A DNA stretch of 52,209 bases from Prevotella sp. (GCA_017627765.1 JAGAGD010000022.1:1-52209); one strand, 5' to 3'. Counted from the stretch's first letter, positions 28,671 to 37,462 are shown. Notes: generated by a model from the sequence alone, not told the origin. Program-made: numbers and translations.

Positions 28671-29069
28671 CTAATAGATTCCTTCTTTTTCTCTTATCTT
28701 ACCTATGAAATCTCCAGTTAATGAAGATTTTCGAATCAGTATTCTGTCGAAATTCTGTTTACCTACTTGTACTTGACCATCTGAAAACACATAAAGAAAT
28801 ACATTCTTCAATGTTTTCTTCCAAATCTTTTTACCATTAGCATCCGTAATCGTAACCTTAACTTTATACTTGTCTGTTATAATGTAATCAGGTGACGTGG
28901 ATTTCATGGTTACGACTACATTATCATATATTTGCCCTTCTATATCCATTATAGCTACCTTTCGCAACACTTCTGTATCAGTAAGGGGTTTAGCAGATTC
29001 TGGTTCTTGAGCAAAACCAGATATGGATAAAGATAGTATTAAAAATAAAATAGTAACAAAGTGTTTCAT
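28671..29069 (-). CDS. small exported protein of unknown function
   Basis: 132 residues with a signal peptide (MKHFVTILFLILSLSISGFA, cleaved after FAQ). The mature part is beta-rich (VAIMDIEGQIYDNVVVTMKS, KYKVKVTITDANGKKIWKKT, FLYVFSDGQVQVGKQ). I see no family motif. Very AT-rich codon use. Same direction as its neighbours, and it begins 18 bases after a gene remnant, within a decaying accessory patch. Confidence 0.6.
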   Translation of the reverse strand: MKHFVTILFLILSLSISGFAQEPESAKPLTDTEVLRKVAIMDIEGQIYDNVVVTMKSTSPDYIITDKYKVKVTITDANGKKIWKKTLKNVFLYVFSDGQVQVGKQNFDRILIRKSSLTGDFIGKIREKEGIY

Positions 29070-29086
29070 ATCTGTATTATTTTATT

Positions 29087-29190
29087 GGTTTATTCTTTTC
29101 TTTGGCATAGTCTAGGGTAAACTTAGTACCCCTTCTAGTACCATTCCAGAAAGCTAGTATACAATAACATTCATCTACTTTATTAATTTG
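29087..29190 (-). pseudogene. C-terminal remnant of a SLOG/DUF2493-like gene
   Basis: An open frame of about 34 residues without a start reads QINKVDECYCILAFWNGTRR, then GTKFTLDYAKEKNKPIK and a TAA at 29087-29089. This is the usual end of YspA/DUF2493-type SLOG proteins ('..AFWDG.S.GTK.TIDYAKK..KPVK'), which bind nucleotide-like ligands. A stop lies just upstream in frame and the Rossmann N-terminal part is missing, so the gene is dead. A possible promoter remains at 29307-29314. Confidence 0.6.
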
Positions 29191-29306
29191 TTAATTGTGG
29201 AAAAAGTAATAGCATACTTTTTTTATATTGAAAGAGCTTGTATTTACATTAATGCTGGGACCAATTTAAATCTCAATTTTCTTCCATTTGTATTAACTTT
29301 ATTGCG

Positions 29307-29314
29307 CAAATATA
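29307..29314 (-). promoter_or_regulatory. possible promoter of the decayed patch
   Basis: TATATTTG on the minus strand fits TAnnTTTG and points at the SLOG remnant and the small exported proteins downstream. The -33 part is not convincing. Confidence 0.45.
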
Positions 29315-29943
29315 CAAATTTAAGTCCGAACTTCTAACTTTTTTTACATGATATTTATTGAAGTTGCAAAAAATGAGGATTTTTCATTCGTTTTGCAAGC
29401 CAAACATGGCTTTAATGCGTATGAATGACATAATTGAACATCCCTTCTGAGTCGCCTTAAATAAACATTTATAACAAAATAACAAGCACTATCCAAATGA
29501 CAAAATCGGGAAAATGCTGTTGCTTTGCTTTTAGCGAAACTTGGTGGCATTTCGGCATAGCTCAAGCAAGTTTGGCTCTACTCTCGGTTTACACAAGCTT
29601 TTCTTTTTATTTTTTGCTATCTCTTGCTTGCAATTTGAAGTTTTGAAAGTTTTGTCCCCTTTGCCGTTTTGATATGTTTGGAATAACTGATTATCAACGA
29701 CCTACAAATTCTTTTCATTACTTATCTAAATAAATTAAACTCTGAAAGTAATTTTATTTAATAGGAAAAGTATGTGTCATTCATACTAAAGAATCAAAGT
29801 ATAATATCTTACAATCTGAAAGGAGTTTTTCGTTTTATGTCTTTGTTGAGAGGAAAACTTGTAATTTTTAGAGCCGAGTTGGGTAAAAAATTGATTAACT
29901 AACCCCGCAAATAAATTAAAAATTTACGACCGAGAAAAACAAA
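29315..29943. other. long non-coding stretch
   Basis: About 630 bp with no convincing gene on either strand. A frame of 73 codons on the minus strand (29344-29565) has odd composition (many Cys, Arg and Ser) and no start signal. Its translated pieces such as LRRDVQLCHSYALKPCLACK recall frames found in Prevotella intergenic repeats, which I cannot check here. The rest is AT-rich with no clear structure. Confidence 0.4.
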
Positions 29944-30269
29944 GTTGCAAAATATGCGAGTATTTGGCGCTTTCTCGCTGTTTTTAGTAAATCATTCAAT
30001 ATCAAGACACTATACGTTTCGTCGTAAAACTCATAAGTGTTAAAAAAATCAAAGGGCATCTTTCGCAGTGTGAAAGGGCACCTTTGGCACTGCAATATGC
30101 CACATATCGCACTGCGATATGCCACGTTTCGCATCGCGAAAGGACACCTTTCACTTTTTCATTCCTTATGTTCGTTCACATAGTTTAAGCCGATTGATTA
30201 ACAATTAAACGCTTTTTAGCATTTCACCTCGTGCCAAGCGGAAAATCCTTCTCTAGAATTAAAATTCCG
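29944..30269 (-). repeat. dispersed palindrome-rich repeat of about 320 bp, copy A
   Basis: Read on the minus strand, this segment matches 46609-46925 (plus strand) block by block in the same order: AATTCTAGA, TTGGCACG, GAAATGC, TTGTTAATCAATCGGCTTAA, GTGAAAGGTGTCCTTTCGCG, AACGTGGCATAT, TGCGATATGTGGCATAT, GCAGTGCCAAAGGTGC, CACTGCGAAAG, TTATGAGTT, and at the end AAATAC.(T/C)GCATATTT. The middle is a chain of short palindromes such as CATATCGCAGTGCGATATG. No protein frame is shared, so it is best seen as a non-coding repeat or small mobile unit. Confidence 0.8.
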
Positions 30270-30347
30270 TTTGTCAAGATTTTTTACTTTTTTCGTCAAT
30301 TTTTTGGGCTGATTTTGAAACTTACAGTTTGTTACGAGTTAAATACA

Positions 30348-30388
30348 TTAATCTTTATTCTTTAATCCTTAATCTGTCACAACTATGC
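30348..30388 (+). repeat. 41-bp dispersed repeat, copy 2
   Basis: TTAATCTTTATTCTTTAATC through CTGTCACAACTATGC, four mismatches from copy 1 at 20660-20700, same orientation. It lies 107 bases before the -7 element of the yceD promoter. Confidence 0.75.
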
Positions 30389-30494
30389 ACTATAAAACTA
30401 CCAAACCCTTCCCCTTTATCTGCTTTTCATGTGAAAATAACATGCTAAAATGAAAAAAAAGATGCTCAGAAGGCATATTTTGAAATAAAAGTTG

Positions 30495-30502
30495 TAACTT
30501 TG
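30495..30502 (+). promoter_or_regulatory. promoter -7 element of the yceD-rpmF-fabH operon
   Basis: TAACTTTG fits TAnnTTTG and lies about 100 bases before yceD. The -33 part is weak. A leader of about 90 bases would result. Confidence 0.65.
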
Positions 30503-30600
30503 CAGCCCAAAGCGGAGGGCTCGATGTGAACAAACAGGCAAAAGTACGCAATGAACAATGCCTTCACAACAAAAGCAAAGCCGCACAAACGACGATATAA

Positions 30601-31170
30601 ATGTCTATTTTAGAAACACTTAGAGTAGACCTGAAAAGTCTTGACGAAGGCTCGACAAAAATGAGATTCGACCTTTCCGACGATTACTTCAACGCAATAG
30701 AAGAGGAAGAAGTAAGCGGCGGTGAGGTGTTTGTAGATGTTAATTTCCGACGAACACAAGACCTTTTCACTGTCGATTTCCACTCTGAAGGCACCGTAAA
30801 GGTTACTTGCGACCGATGTCTTGACGAGATGGAGCAAGAAATAGAAGCCGACAACAGGCTCATAATTAAACTAGGAGATATGCCTGCGGCTGCAAGTCGC
30901 AGCGAAACTCAATATTCAGACGACGGCGAAACGATGACCGTAGACAAAAACTCTGGCATCGCAGACCTGTCTTGGTTCATCTACGAATCAATAGCACTGT
31001 CGATTCCTGTCAAGCATGTGCATGCACCTGGAAAATGCAATGCCGCGATGATTGAAACATTGGAAAGCCACAAAAACGGCAATCAATCGGCTGCCCGAAG
31101 CAGTGAGGATGAAGACGAGACTATCGACCCAAGATGGAACGCACTGAAAAACATTAAGTTTGAAAACTAA
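30601..31170 (+). CDS. yceD: YceD family protein (DUF177)
   Basis: YceD proteins are tied to 23S rRNA processing and are nearly always encoded just before rpmF. The 189 residues show the family core: FTVDFHSEGTVKVTCDRCLD with CxxC at residues 70-73, the acidic middle, and SGIADLSWFIYESIALSIPV, then HVHAPGKCN. The end DPRWNALKNIKFEN is also typical ('DPRW..L..L'). It leads the operon yceD-rpmF-fabH; rpmF starts 38 bp downstream. Confidence 0.9.
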   Translation: MSILETLRVDLKSLDEGSTKMRFDLSDDYFNAIEEEEVSGGEVFVDVNFRRTQDLFTVDFHSEGTVKVTCDRCLDEMEQEIEADNRLIIKLGDMPAAASRSETQYSDDGETMTVDKNSGIADLSWFIYESIALSIPVKHVHAPGKCNAAMIETLESHKNGNQSAARSSEDEDETIDPRWNALKNIKFEN

Positions 31171-31208
31171 AAAAACAAGAAATTAAAACCATTTAAATTA
31201 AAAAAATT

Positions 31209-31394
31209 ATGGCACATCCTAAAAGAAGACAATCAAAAACACGTACCCGCAAAAGAAGAACTCACGATAAGGCAGTACTTCCCACACTGGCAGTATGCCC
31301 TAACTGCGGTGCTTACTATGTTTATCACACTGTTTGCCCAACATGTGGTTACTACAGAGGTAAAGTGGCTATCGTAAAGGAAACCGTTGAATAA
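31209..31394 (+). CDS. rpmF: 50S ribosomal protein L32
   Basis: A 61-residue protein starting MAHPKRRQSKTRTRKRRTHD, with the zinc-binding Cys pairs at 30/33 and 43/46 (CPNCG and CPTCG). Unlike L36 and S14 in this window, this protein keeps its zinc site. Its stop overlaps the fabH start (TAATG at 31392-31396), so translation is coupled. Confidence 0.97.
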   Translation: MAHPKRRQSKTRTRKRRTHDKAVLPTLAVCPNCGAYYVYHTVCPTCGYYRGKVAIVKETVE

Positions 31395-32386
31395 TGAGTA
31401 AACTCAGAGCAGTAATCACTGGTGTTGGCGGCTACCTGCCCGACTATGTTCTCGGCAACGAGGAACTCTCGCGCATGGTCGACACCAACGACGAGTGGAT
31501 TACGACGCGTGTCGGCATTAAAGAAAGACGCATCCTGGCCGAAGACGGACTGGGTACATCCTATGTCGCACGCAAAGCTGCAAAGCAACTGCTGAAAAAG
31601 ACAGGAGCAGAGCCAGACTCAATCGACGCGCTGATAGTGGCAACAACCACAGGCGACTATCGCTTTCCGTCAACAGCATCGATTGTGGCAGGCAAACTGG
31701 GGCTGAAAAATGCCTTCGCCTACGACATATCAGCAGCTTGCTGTGGCTTCTTATACACATTAGACAGCGTGGCTTGCATGATAGAGGCAGGCCGCTACAA
31801 GCGTGCCATTGTCATCGGAGCTGAGAAGATGTCGTCGATGGTCGACTATAAAGACCGCGCTACATGTCCTCTCTTCGGCGACGGAGCCGCAGCAGTGATG
31901 GTAGAGGCTACAGAAGAAGAGGGCGTAGGATATATAGACTCCTACCTCCGCACAGACGGTCTCGGACTGCCTTTCCTCCACATGAAAGCAGGAGGCTCGG
32001 TTTGCCCTTCGTCTCACTTCACCGTAAACCATCGTCTGCACTACATCTATCAGGAAGGCCGTACAGTCTATCGCTATGCTGTTTCAAACATGAGCGAGGA
32101 TTGCGAGATAATAGCCGCGCGTAACGGTTTGACAAAAGAAAACATAGCCTTCATCATACCCCATCAGGCTAATCTGCGTATCATCGAAGCCGTAGCAAAA
32201 CGCTTGGGCGTAAGCCAGGAGCAAGTGATTGTCAACATCGAGCATGTCGGCAACACAAGCGCAGCTTCAATACCACTGGCTATATGGGAAAATGAGCATA
32301 AGTTTAAGAAAGGCGACAACATCATCCTCACAGCTTTCGGAGCAGGTTTCGTTCACGGAGCATCGTTCCTGAAGTGGGGATATTAA
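31394..32386 (+). CDS. fabH: 3-oxoacyl-ACP synthase III
   Basis: FabH starts fatty acid synthesis by joining acetyl-CoA (or a branched acyl-CoA) to malonyl-ACP. The 330 residues carry the triad: Cys116 in ISAACCGFLYTL, the His in FIIPHQANLRII and the Asn in HVGNTSAASIPLA. It also has the usual start ITGVGGYLPDYVLGNEEL and DTNDEWITTRVGIKERRIL. It follows rpmF with an overlapping stop/start, the classic rpmF-fabH arrangement. Confidence 0.97.
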   Translation: MSKLRAVITGVGGYLPDYVLGNEELSRMVDTNDEWITTRVGIKERRILAEDGLGTSYVARKAAKQLLKKTGAEPDSIDALIVATTTGDYRFPSTASIVAGKLGLKNAFAYDISAACCGFLYTLDSVACMIEAGRYKRAIVIGAEKMSSMVDYKDRATCPLFGDGAAAVMVEATEEEGVGYIDSYLRTDGLGLPFLHMKAGGSVCPSSHFTVNHRLHYIYQEGRTVYRYAVSNMSEDCEIIAARNGLTKENIAFIIPHQANLRIIEAVAKRLGVSQEQVIVNIEHVGNTSAASIPLAIWENEHKFKKGDNIILTAFGAGFVHGASFLKWGY

Positions 32387-32400
32387 GTAAAGAAATAAGA

Positions 32401-32484
32401 AAAGGGATTAAGGAGCAAAGATTAAGGGCGATGAAAGCAATCAACGGTTATTCTTCATCCTTAGTCTTTACGCCTTAATCCCTT
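32401..32484. repeat. long imperfect hairpin made of two inverted repeat units
   Basis: The arms 32401-32426 and 32459-32484 are near-perfect reverse complements (AAGGGATTAAGG...AAAGATTAAGG against CCTTAGTCTTT...CCTTAATCCCTT). Each arm is also related to the 41-bp repeat (TTAATCTTTATTCCTTAATC). It lies between fabH and era. There is no T-run after it, so it is not an ordinary terminator; it may shape or process the fabH-era transcript. Confidence 0.7.
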
Positions 32485-32512
32485 ATCAATAATACCTAAA
32501 ACAAATAGAAAA

Positions 32513-33394
32513 ATGCATAAGGCAGGATTTGTAAACATCGTCGGAAACCCTAACGTAGGAAAGTCAACTCTCATGAACCAGCTCGTGGGCGAGAGAATAT
32601 CTATTGCCACATTCAAGGCTCAGACCACGCGCCACCGCATCATGGGAATTGTAAACACCGACGAGATGCAAATTGTTTTCAGCGACACTCCTGGAGTATT
32701 AAAACCTAACTACAAACTGCAAGAGTCGATGCTTGCATTCTCTGAATCCGCTCTTGTAGACGCCGACGTGTTGCTGTATGTCACCGACGTGATTGAGAAT
32801 CCAGAGAAGAATAAGGAGTTTCTGGAGAAAGTGAGGAAAATAAGCATCCCTGTTTTGCTGCTCATCAACAAGATTGACAAAAGCAATGAGAAGCAACTCA
32901 GCGAAATTGTAGAGAAATGGCACTCACTATTGCCCAAGGCAGAAATACTCCCAATATCTGCTCTGAACAAGTTCGGCACAGACATGCTGCTGAAACGCAT
33001 TAAGGAACTGCTGCCCGACTCGCCTCCGTTCTTCGGCAAAGACCAGTGGACCGACAAGCCTGCAAGATTCTTTGTCAGCGAAATTCTGCGCGAGAAAATA
33101 CTGCTCTACTACGACAAGGAAATACCCTACTCGGTCGAGGTGAGAGTAGAGAGCTTTGAAGAGAAAGAGAAAAGCATACACATACGTGCCATCATATATG
33201 TGGAACGCAACTCTCAGAAAGGAATCATCATAGGACATCAGGGAATAGCCCTGAAGCGCGTATCAACGGAAGCGAGAAAATCGCTTGAGCGCTTCTTCGG
33301 AAAATCAATCTATCTGGAAACCTACGTAAAAGTAGACAAAGACTGGCGACAGTCTGAAAAGGAACTGAGTTCTTTCGGATACAATCCAGAATAA
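32513..33394 (+). CDS. era: GTPase Era
   Basis: Era is a GTPase that binds the 3' end of 16S rRNA and is needed for 30S maturation. The 293 residues hold the G domain with the P-loop GNPNVGKS (11-18), the switch region with DTPGV and the NKID motif. A C-terminal KH domain follows (FVSEILREKILLYYDKEIPY, then GIIIGHQGIALKRVSTEARK). Length is normal. It lies 52 bp before der, another ribosome-assembly GTPase. Confidence 0.97.
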   Translation: MHKAGFVNIVGNPNVGKSTLMNQLVGERISIATFKAQTTRHRIMGIVNTDEMQIVFSDTPGVLKPNYKLQESMLAFSESALVDADVLLYVTDVIENPEKNKEFLEKVRKISIPVLLLINKIDKSNEKQLSEIVEKWHSLLPKAEILPISALNKFGTDMLLKRIKELLPDSPPFFGKDQWTDKPARFFVSEILREKILLYYDKEIPYSVEVRVESFEEKEKSIHIRAIIYVERNSQKGIIIGHQGIALKRVSTEARKSLERFFGKSIYLETYVKVDKDWRQSEKELSSFGYNPE

Positions 33395-33446
33395 GACTAA
33401 ACATAACCACCCCTAATTTTATTTTTCATTAAAACACGATACAGAA

Positions 33447-34760
33447 ATGGCAAATTTAGTAGCGATAGTAGGACGTCCTAATGTGGGCAAGTCTACACTT
33501 TTCAACCGTCTTACAAAGACACGCCACGCTATTGTCAGCGAGGAAGCCGGCACGACACGCGACCGTCAATACGGCAAGTGCGACTGGTGCGGCAACGAGT
33601 TTTCCGTTGTTGACACAGGCGGATGGGTGGTCAACTCAGACGACATCTTCGAAGAAGAAATCAGAAAACAAGTGATGGTGGCTACAGAAGAAGCCGACCT
33701 GATATTGTTCCTGGTTGACGTCACAACTGGACTAACCGACCTTGACGAGGATGTTGCTACCATTCTGCGCCGCACAAAACTGCCTGTCGTGCTTGTTGCT
33801 AACAAGACCGACAACAATCAGCAACGCTACGACTCTTACGAGTTCTACAAGCTCGGACTGGGCGACCCTATATGCATCAGCTCGGCTACAGGTAGCGGAA
33901 CTGGCGACTTGCTCGACATTGTAGTAGAGAAACTGCCTAAGAAAACCAACGAAGAAGCAGAAGAAGGCATACCTCGCTTTGCCGTGGTGGGAAGACCTAA
34001 TGCTGGAAAGTCGAGCCTTGTCAATGCTTTCATCGGCGAAGACCGCAATATAGTTACCGACATTGCTGGCACTACACGCGACAGTATATATACACGCTAC
34101 GATAAGTTCGGTTTCGACTTCTATCTTGTAGACACAGCGGGCATAAGAAGAAAGAACAAGGTTAGCGAAAATCTTGAGTTCTACAGCGTGATGAGAAGCA
34201 TCAGGGCAATAGAGAACTCAGACGTGTGCGTGCTCATGATTGATGCAACTCGCGGCATTGAAGCACAGGACATGAACATCTTCCAGCTGATACAGAAAAA
34301 CAGGAAGAGTCTGGTGGTTGTTGTAAACAAATGGGACTTGGTGGAGAACAAAGACCAGATTGTAATAAAGACTTTCGAGAATGCCATTCGCGAGCGCATG
34401 GCTCCATTCACCGACTTCCCTATCATCTTTGCATCTGCACTGACTAAGCAACGCATATTCAAGGTGCTTGAAACGGCTAAGGAAGTATATCTGAACCGCA
34501 AGCGCCGCATCGGCACAACGAAGCTGAACGAAGTGATGCTGCCGCTTATTGAAGCATTCCCGCCACCATCAACCAAAGGAAAGTATATCAAGATAAAATA
34601 TTGTGCGCAACTCCCAGACACGCAGATTCCTTCTTTCGTGTTCTATGCCAACTTGCCACAGTATGTAAAGGAACCTTACAAGCGCTTCTTGGAAAACAAA
34701 ATCAGAAGCAACTGGGATTTGCACGGATGTCCGATAAACATATTTGTACGTCAGAAGTAA
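33447..34760 (+). CDS. der: GTPase Der (EngA)
   Basis: Der acts in 50S subunit maturation and is the only bacterial GTPase family with two G domains in one chain. The 437 residues contain GRPNVGKS (9-16) and a second P-loop GRPNAGKS near residue 183, the two DTGG/DTAG switch motifs and two NK.D motifs (NKTD, NKWD). The C-terminal KH-like domain holds [20 protein letters not shown]. Length and order match the family. Confidence 0.97.
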   Translation: MANLVAIVGRPNVGKSTLFNRLTKTRHAIVSEEAGTTRDRQYGKCDWCGNEFSVVDTGGWVVNSDDIFEEEIRKQVMVATEEADLILFLVDVTTGLTDLDEDVATILRRTKLPVVLVANKTDNNQQRYDSYEFYKLGLGDPICISSATGSGTGDLLDIVVEKLPKKTNEEAEEGIPRFAVVGRPNAGKSSLVNAFIGEDRNIVTDIAGTTRDSIYTRYDKFGFDFYLVDTAGIRRKNKVSENLEFYSVMRSIRAIENSDVCVLMIDATRGIEAQDMNIFQLIQKNRKSLVVVVNKWDLVENKDQIVIKTFENAIRERMAPFTDFPIIFASALTKQRIFKVLETAKEVYLNRKRRIGTTKLNEVMLPLIEAFPPPSTKGKYIKIKYCAQLPDTQIPSFVFYANLPQYVKEPYKRFLENKIRSNWDLHGCPINIFVRQK

Positions 34761-34776
34761 TAAAACTCACTCAGCG

Positions 34777-35160
34777 TTGAAAAAACTAATTTACATATTG
34801 CTTATCGGTATTGTTGCAGCATGCAGTGGCAGCAACGAAGACACTCGTGCAGCAGAGGCGGCAAAGGCCTACTATGACAGCCTGTTTGCAGGAAGAGCCG
34901 ACATATTCATATCTGGACACTTCGACTCAGACAGCATGCCTCAGAAATACTTGAATGAAAGAATAGACAATGCCAAGATGTTTGTAGAACAGCAGAAAGA
35001 GGAACATCGCGGCATCATCTCGGTTCGCATATCGCGTTCAGAACTGAACGATTCGCTCCATACCGCCAATGTCTTCCTCATCTTCTGCTATGGCGACAGC
35101 ACCAACGAGGAAGTCGTAGTACCAATGGTTGAGCGAAACGGCGAGTGGAGAATGAAATAA
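34777..35160 (+). CDS. small lipoprotein, DUF4878-like, TTG start
   Basis: The frame has no ATG at a sensible place. The TTG at 34777 gives MKKLIYILLIGIVAACSGSN, a clean lipoprotein signal with the acylated Cys at residue 16. The open frame also runs back into der, but those residues would spoil the signal. The 127-residue product has a helix AAEAAKAYYDSLFAGRADIF and two beta stretches, ending VVVPMVERNGEWRMK. This recalls NTF2-like lipoproteins of the DUF4878 kind. It begins 16 bp after der. Confidence 0.7.
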   Translation: MKKLIYILLIGIVAACSGSNEDTRAAEAAKAYYDSLFAGRADIFISGHFDSDSMPQKYLNERIDNAKMFVEQQKEEHRGIISVRISRSELNDSLHTANVFLIFCYGDSTNEEVVVPMVERNGEWRMK

Positions 35161-35225
35161 AAAAGCGAGCAAATTACCTTTTTTCGTTTGCCAAACACCT
35201 TTGGTAAATAGACAACATGCAAAAA

Positions 35226-35266
35226 AGAGCGTGCCATAAGTCTTATTATTACTTATGGCACGCTCT
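35226..35266 (-). terminator. terminator after the BACON-like lipoprotein gene
   Basis: A perfect 16-bp stem, AGAGCGTGCCATAAGT (35226-35241) with its complement (35251-35266) and a 9-base loop. On the minus strand it is followed by TTTTTT, so it ends transcription from the protease/lipoprotein pair. Confidence 0.9.
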
Positions 35267-35307
35267 CTATCATTTCGACTTTCGTAACATTACAAATTGG
35301 GATACCC

Positions 35308-35718
35308 CTATTTCACTCCATCCTGCACTACAAGTATTTCATCATAAGAGTCTATACCCACCATATATATTTTCAACTTCCTCTTATTGTTGGTCGTATT
35401 AGGCTGAGCTGTAACAGTCAGTGTATCTCCTTTAACAAGGCCTATCGCTTTAGGAAGGGAAACTTTCAACCAGTCATACTCTACAACCTCGTAACCGTCT
35501 ATCTCCTTATTGTAGTCTAATGTATTATTATCTGTGTCTGTAATTTCATAATGATAAAACGAGGATCTTCCTATAAAAACCTGTTCACCACCCTCGCTGT
35601 TAAAATAAATTGCCTTAGGAAATCCGCTGTCTATATGTTCCACACAACCGCCATATAAAGCAAAAATACAAAATACTGCAACTATGGCCAATGATATTTT
35701 ATGAATTGTTACCATCAT
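35308..35718 (-). CDS. lipoprotein with a BACON-like domain
   Basis: 136 residues. The signal ends in ALYGGC, so Cys25 should be lipidated. The mature part is one Ig-like domain with the BACON layout: DWLKVSLPKAIG, then DTLTVTAQPNTTNNKRKLKI and DEILVVQDG. It starts 23 bp after the C10 protease gene and shares its terminator, so the two are a unit. In Bacteroides fragilis, C10 proteases are encoded beside small inhibitor lipoproteins; a partner or inhibitor role here is only inferred. Confidence 0.7.
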   Translation of the reverse strand: MMVTIHKISLAIVAVFCIFALYGGCVEHIDSGFPKAIYFNSEGGEQVFIGRSSFYHYEITDTDNNTLDYNKEIDGYEVVEYDWLKVSLPKAIGLVKGDTLTVTAQPNTTNNKRKLKIYMVGIDSYDEILVVQDGVK

Positions 35719-35741
35719 TTTCTTCAGTTTTAATTGTTTTA

Positions 35742-37307
35742 TTATATATTTATATCGTATGTTATAACCTTGAGTAAGTTATTATAATTAGTTGATCCTC
35801 CATATGGTGTTCCCGGATCATGTTCCACATTAGAGTCATTTAGTTTGAAAACTCCTGACACGTAATACCCATTACATCTTCCTTTCCATCCAAAATCGCA
35901 ATGAACCATTTTTACGGTCTCAGTCCTATTTGTAGTATTGATAATAGTGGAGCCGAAATAAATATTTGTTGTAACAGTACGTTCCTTTACTTTATATCCA
36001 TCTATATTCCAACAATGACTCTTAAATATATTGATGCCTGGGACAGAATAAATTATTACTGGTTTCCCATTATCAAGCATATTTGTGACCCTGTCAAACT
36101 TATAGCTATAGCTATGGGCATTTGTGAAACCTATATGCCTCATGTACGACGTTGCTTTATGTGGGAATGTAAAAGTTCCGTTATAAAAATACCAGCTGTC
36201 ACAACTACTTCCTACACTTCTTAGAAGATGTGCCGCAGAATTCTTGCCTATGTCAGTTTCAACGCTTTTCTTTAATTCTTTCCAGTCTACCTTATATCCA
36301 TTATACACGAAATTCTTAGGATGCTCAAAATATGTCATAATTTTTGATATCGCCAAAGGGAAACAACCTGCAGGAGCTCTTCTTTTATGTCCAACTAAAA
36401 CATATTTCCTTCTTTTGGGACACAAATCATTGAATGGTGAATTCTGCCTCCATTCTTTAAACTGAGTAAACATTGGCGATACACTTTTTTTGATTTCCCA
36501 TGCCGATACAATATATTTTTTTGTATATGGATTTCCAGTTCCATCGTTCGGGTCATTTTGGAATTCTTCTTGTTCAGTAAACCCTTTTATCTTGTTCATT
36601 GCGTAAGAAACGCACATAGCACTGGTTAAAGCTTCTGGTTCTAAGTTAGACGTCTGATCTTGGGGTATAAGGTTTCCATTTTCATCCTCCTCACCCTCAT
36701 TATCAAAACTATAAAATCCAACCAGAGTGTCTTTTTCCTTGTCGTCATACAAAGTTACAGTGTTTGGGTTCAGAAAGAGTTCATCACCTGTCTCTGGCAT
36801 AGTGAAGAAACCAGGACCTGTTTTTGGATACTCATCTAAAATAATTCTTTCTGAATTCAATAGCTCTAATGCAGAGTAAACGGTAGAGTCAGACAAAGAT
36901 CCTGCGTCGGTTATTGCAATAACATTCTCACCGATTCTCTTATCCGCCGCAAGAATCGCGTAGCCCTGATCATTATCAAAGTTTGCGATATAAACAAGGT
37001 TTTCATCGTCATTACTATTCTCTTGAGAACTGAGGAACATCTTTCCATTATTAATGAGAGATGCTTTATTGCCATTTAATTTAATTGGAATAAGAGATTT
37101 TACCACACGTTTGCTAACTACTCTTGCCGAGGAGTTTGACGATGGTTCATTGATAAACTCATAAAGATAATTTAGTGCACTGTCAACAGGTATACTGTAT
37201 GAATTTTTAGGGAAACTTCCTTCTTGGTCAATATTTGTCAAAACATCATCATCATGACATGACACAATCAATAAGGAAAGTGCAATTGTAAAAAGGATTT
37301 TCTTCAT
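35742..37307 (-). CDS. C10 family (streptopain-like) cysteine protease, lipoprotein
   Basis: The 521 residues start with a lipoprotein signal (LLIVSC, Cys17). Residues 60-135 resemble the C10 propeptide (NLVYIANFDNDQGYAILAAD). The catalytic domain has Cys315 in PAGCFPLAISKIMTYF, His431 in KSHCWNIDGYKV and the region VHCDFGWKGRCNGYY. The usual GCVATA...Q is changed to GCFPLAIS, so it is a divergent member, but Cys and His are kept. A BACON-like lipoprotein gene follows in the same direction. It lies between der and mlaFE and looks lineage-specific. Confidence 0.85.
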   Translation of the reverse strand: MKKILFTIALSLLIVSCHDDDVLTNIDQEGSFPKNSYSIPVDSALNYLYEFINEPSSNSSARVVSKRVVKSLIPIKLNGNKASLINNGKMFLSSQENSNDDENLVYIANFDNDQGYAILAADKRIGENVIAITDAGSLSDSTVYSALELLNSERIILDEYPKTGPGFFTMPETGDELFLNPNTVTLYDDKEKDTLVGFYSFDNEGEEDENGNLIPQDQTSNLEPEALTSAMCVSYAMNKIKGFTEQEEFQNDPNDGTGNPYTKKYIVSAWEIKKSVSPMFTQFKEWRQNSPFNDLCPKRRKYVLVGHKRRAPAGCFPLAISKIMTYFEHPKNFVYNGYKVDWKELKKSVETDIGKNSAAHLLRSVGSSCDSWYFYNGTFTFPHKATSYMRHIGFTNAHSYSYKFDRVTNMLDNGKPVIIYSVPGINIFKSHCWNIDGYKVKERTVTTNIYFGSTIINTTNRTETVKMVHCDFGWKGRCNGYYVSGVFKLNDSNVEHDPGTPYGGSTNYNNLLKVITYDINI

Positions 37308-37462
37308 AATTAAAATTATTTTTGTGAATAATTGAAATGTTTATAAATTTGAAAGTTAATTTTTTTATCCTAATACATAAAAGGTATATATAAATCTTCA
37401 TTTCATAGAAAAAGAGCAGCTTAATGTAATGCACAAAAAGGTTACAGCTCAATATTCGACTG

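Noticed and set aside
29344-29565. 73-codon frame on the minus strand as a gene
   Set aside because: Odd composition with many Cys and Arg, no start signal, and pieces that recall frames in Prevotella intergenic repeats. Treated as non-coding.
29916-30134. 72-codon frame on the minus strand as a gene
   Set aside because: It lies mainly within repeat copy A. The other copy of the repeat does not keep the frame.
29191-30600. CRISPR array in the long non-coding stretch
   Set aside because: The repeats seen are short palindromes in a single block without regular spacers, and no cas genes are in the window.
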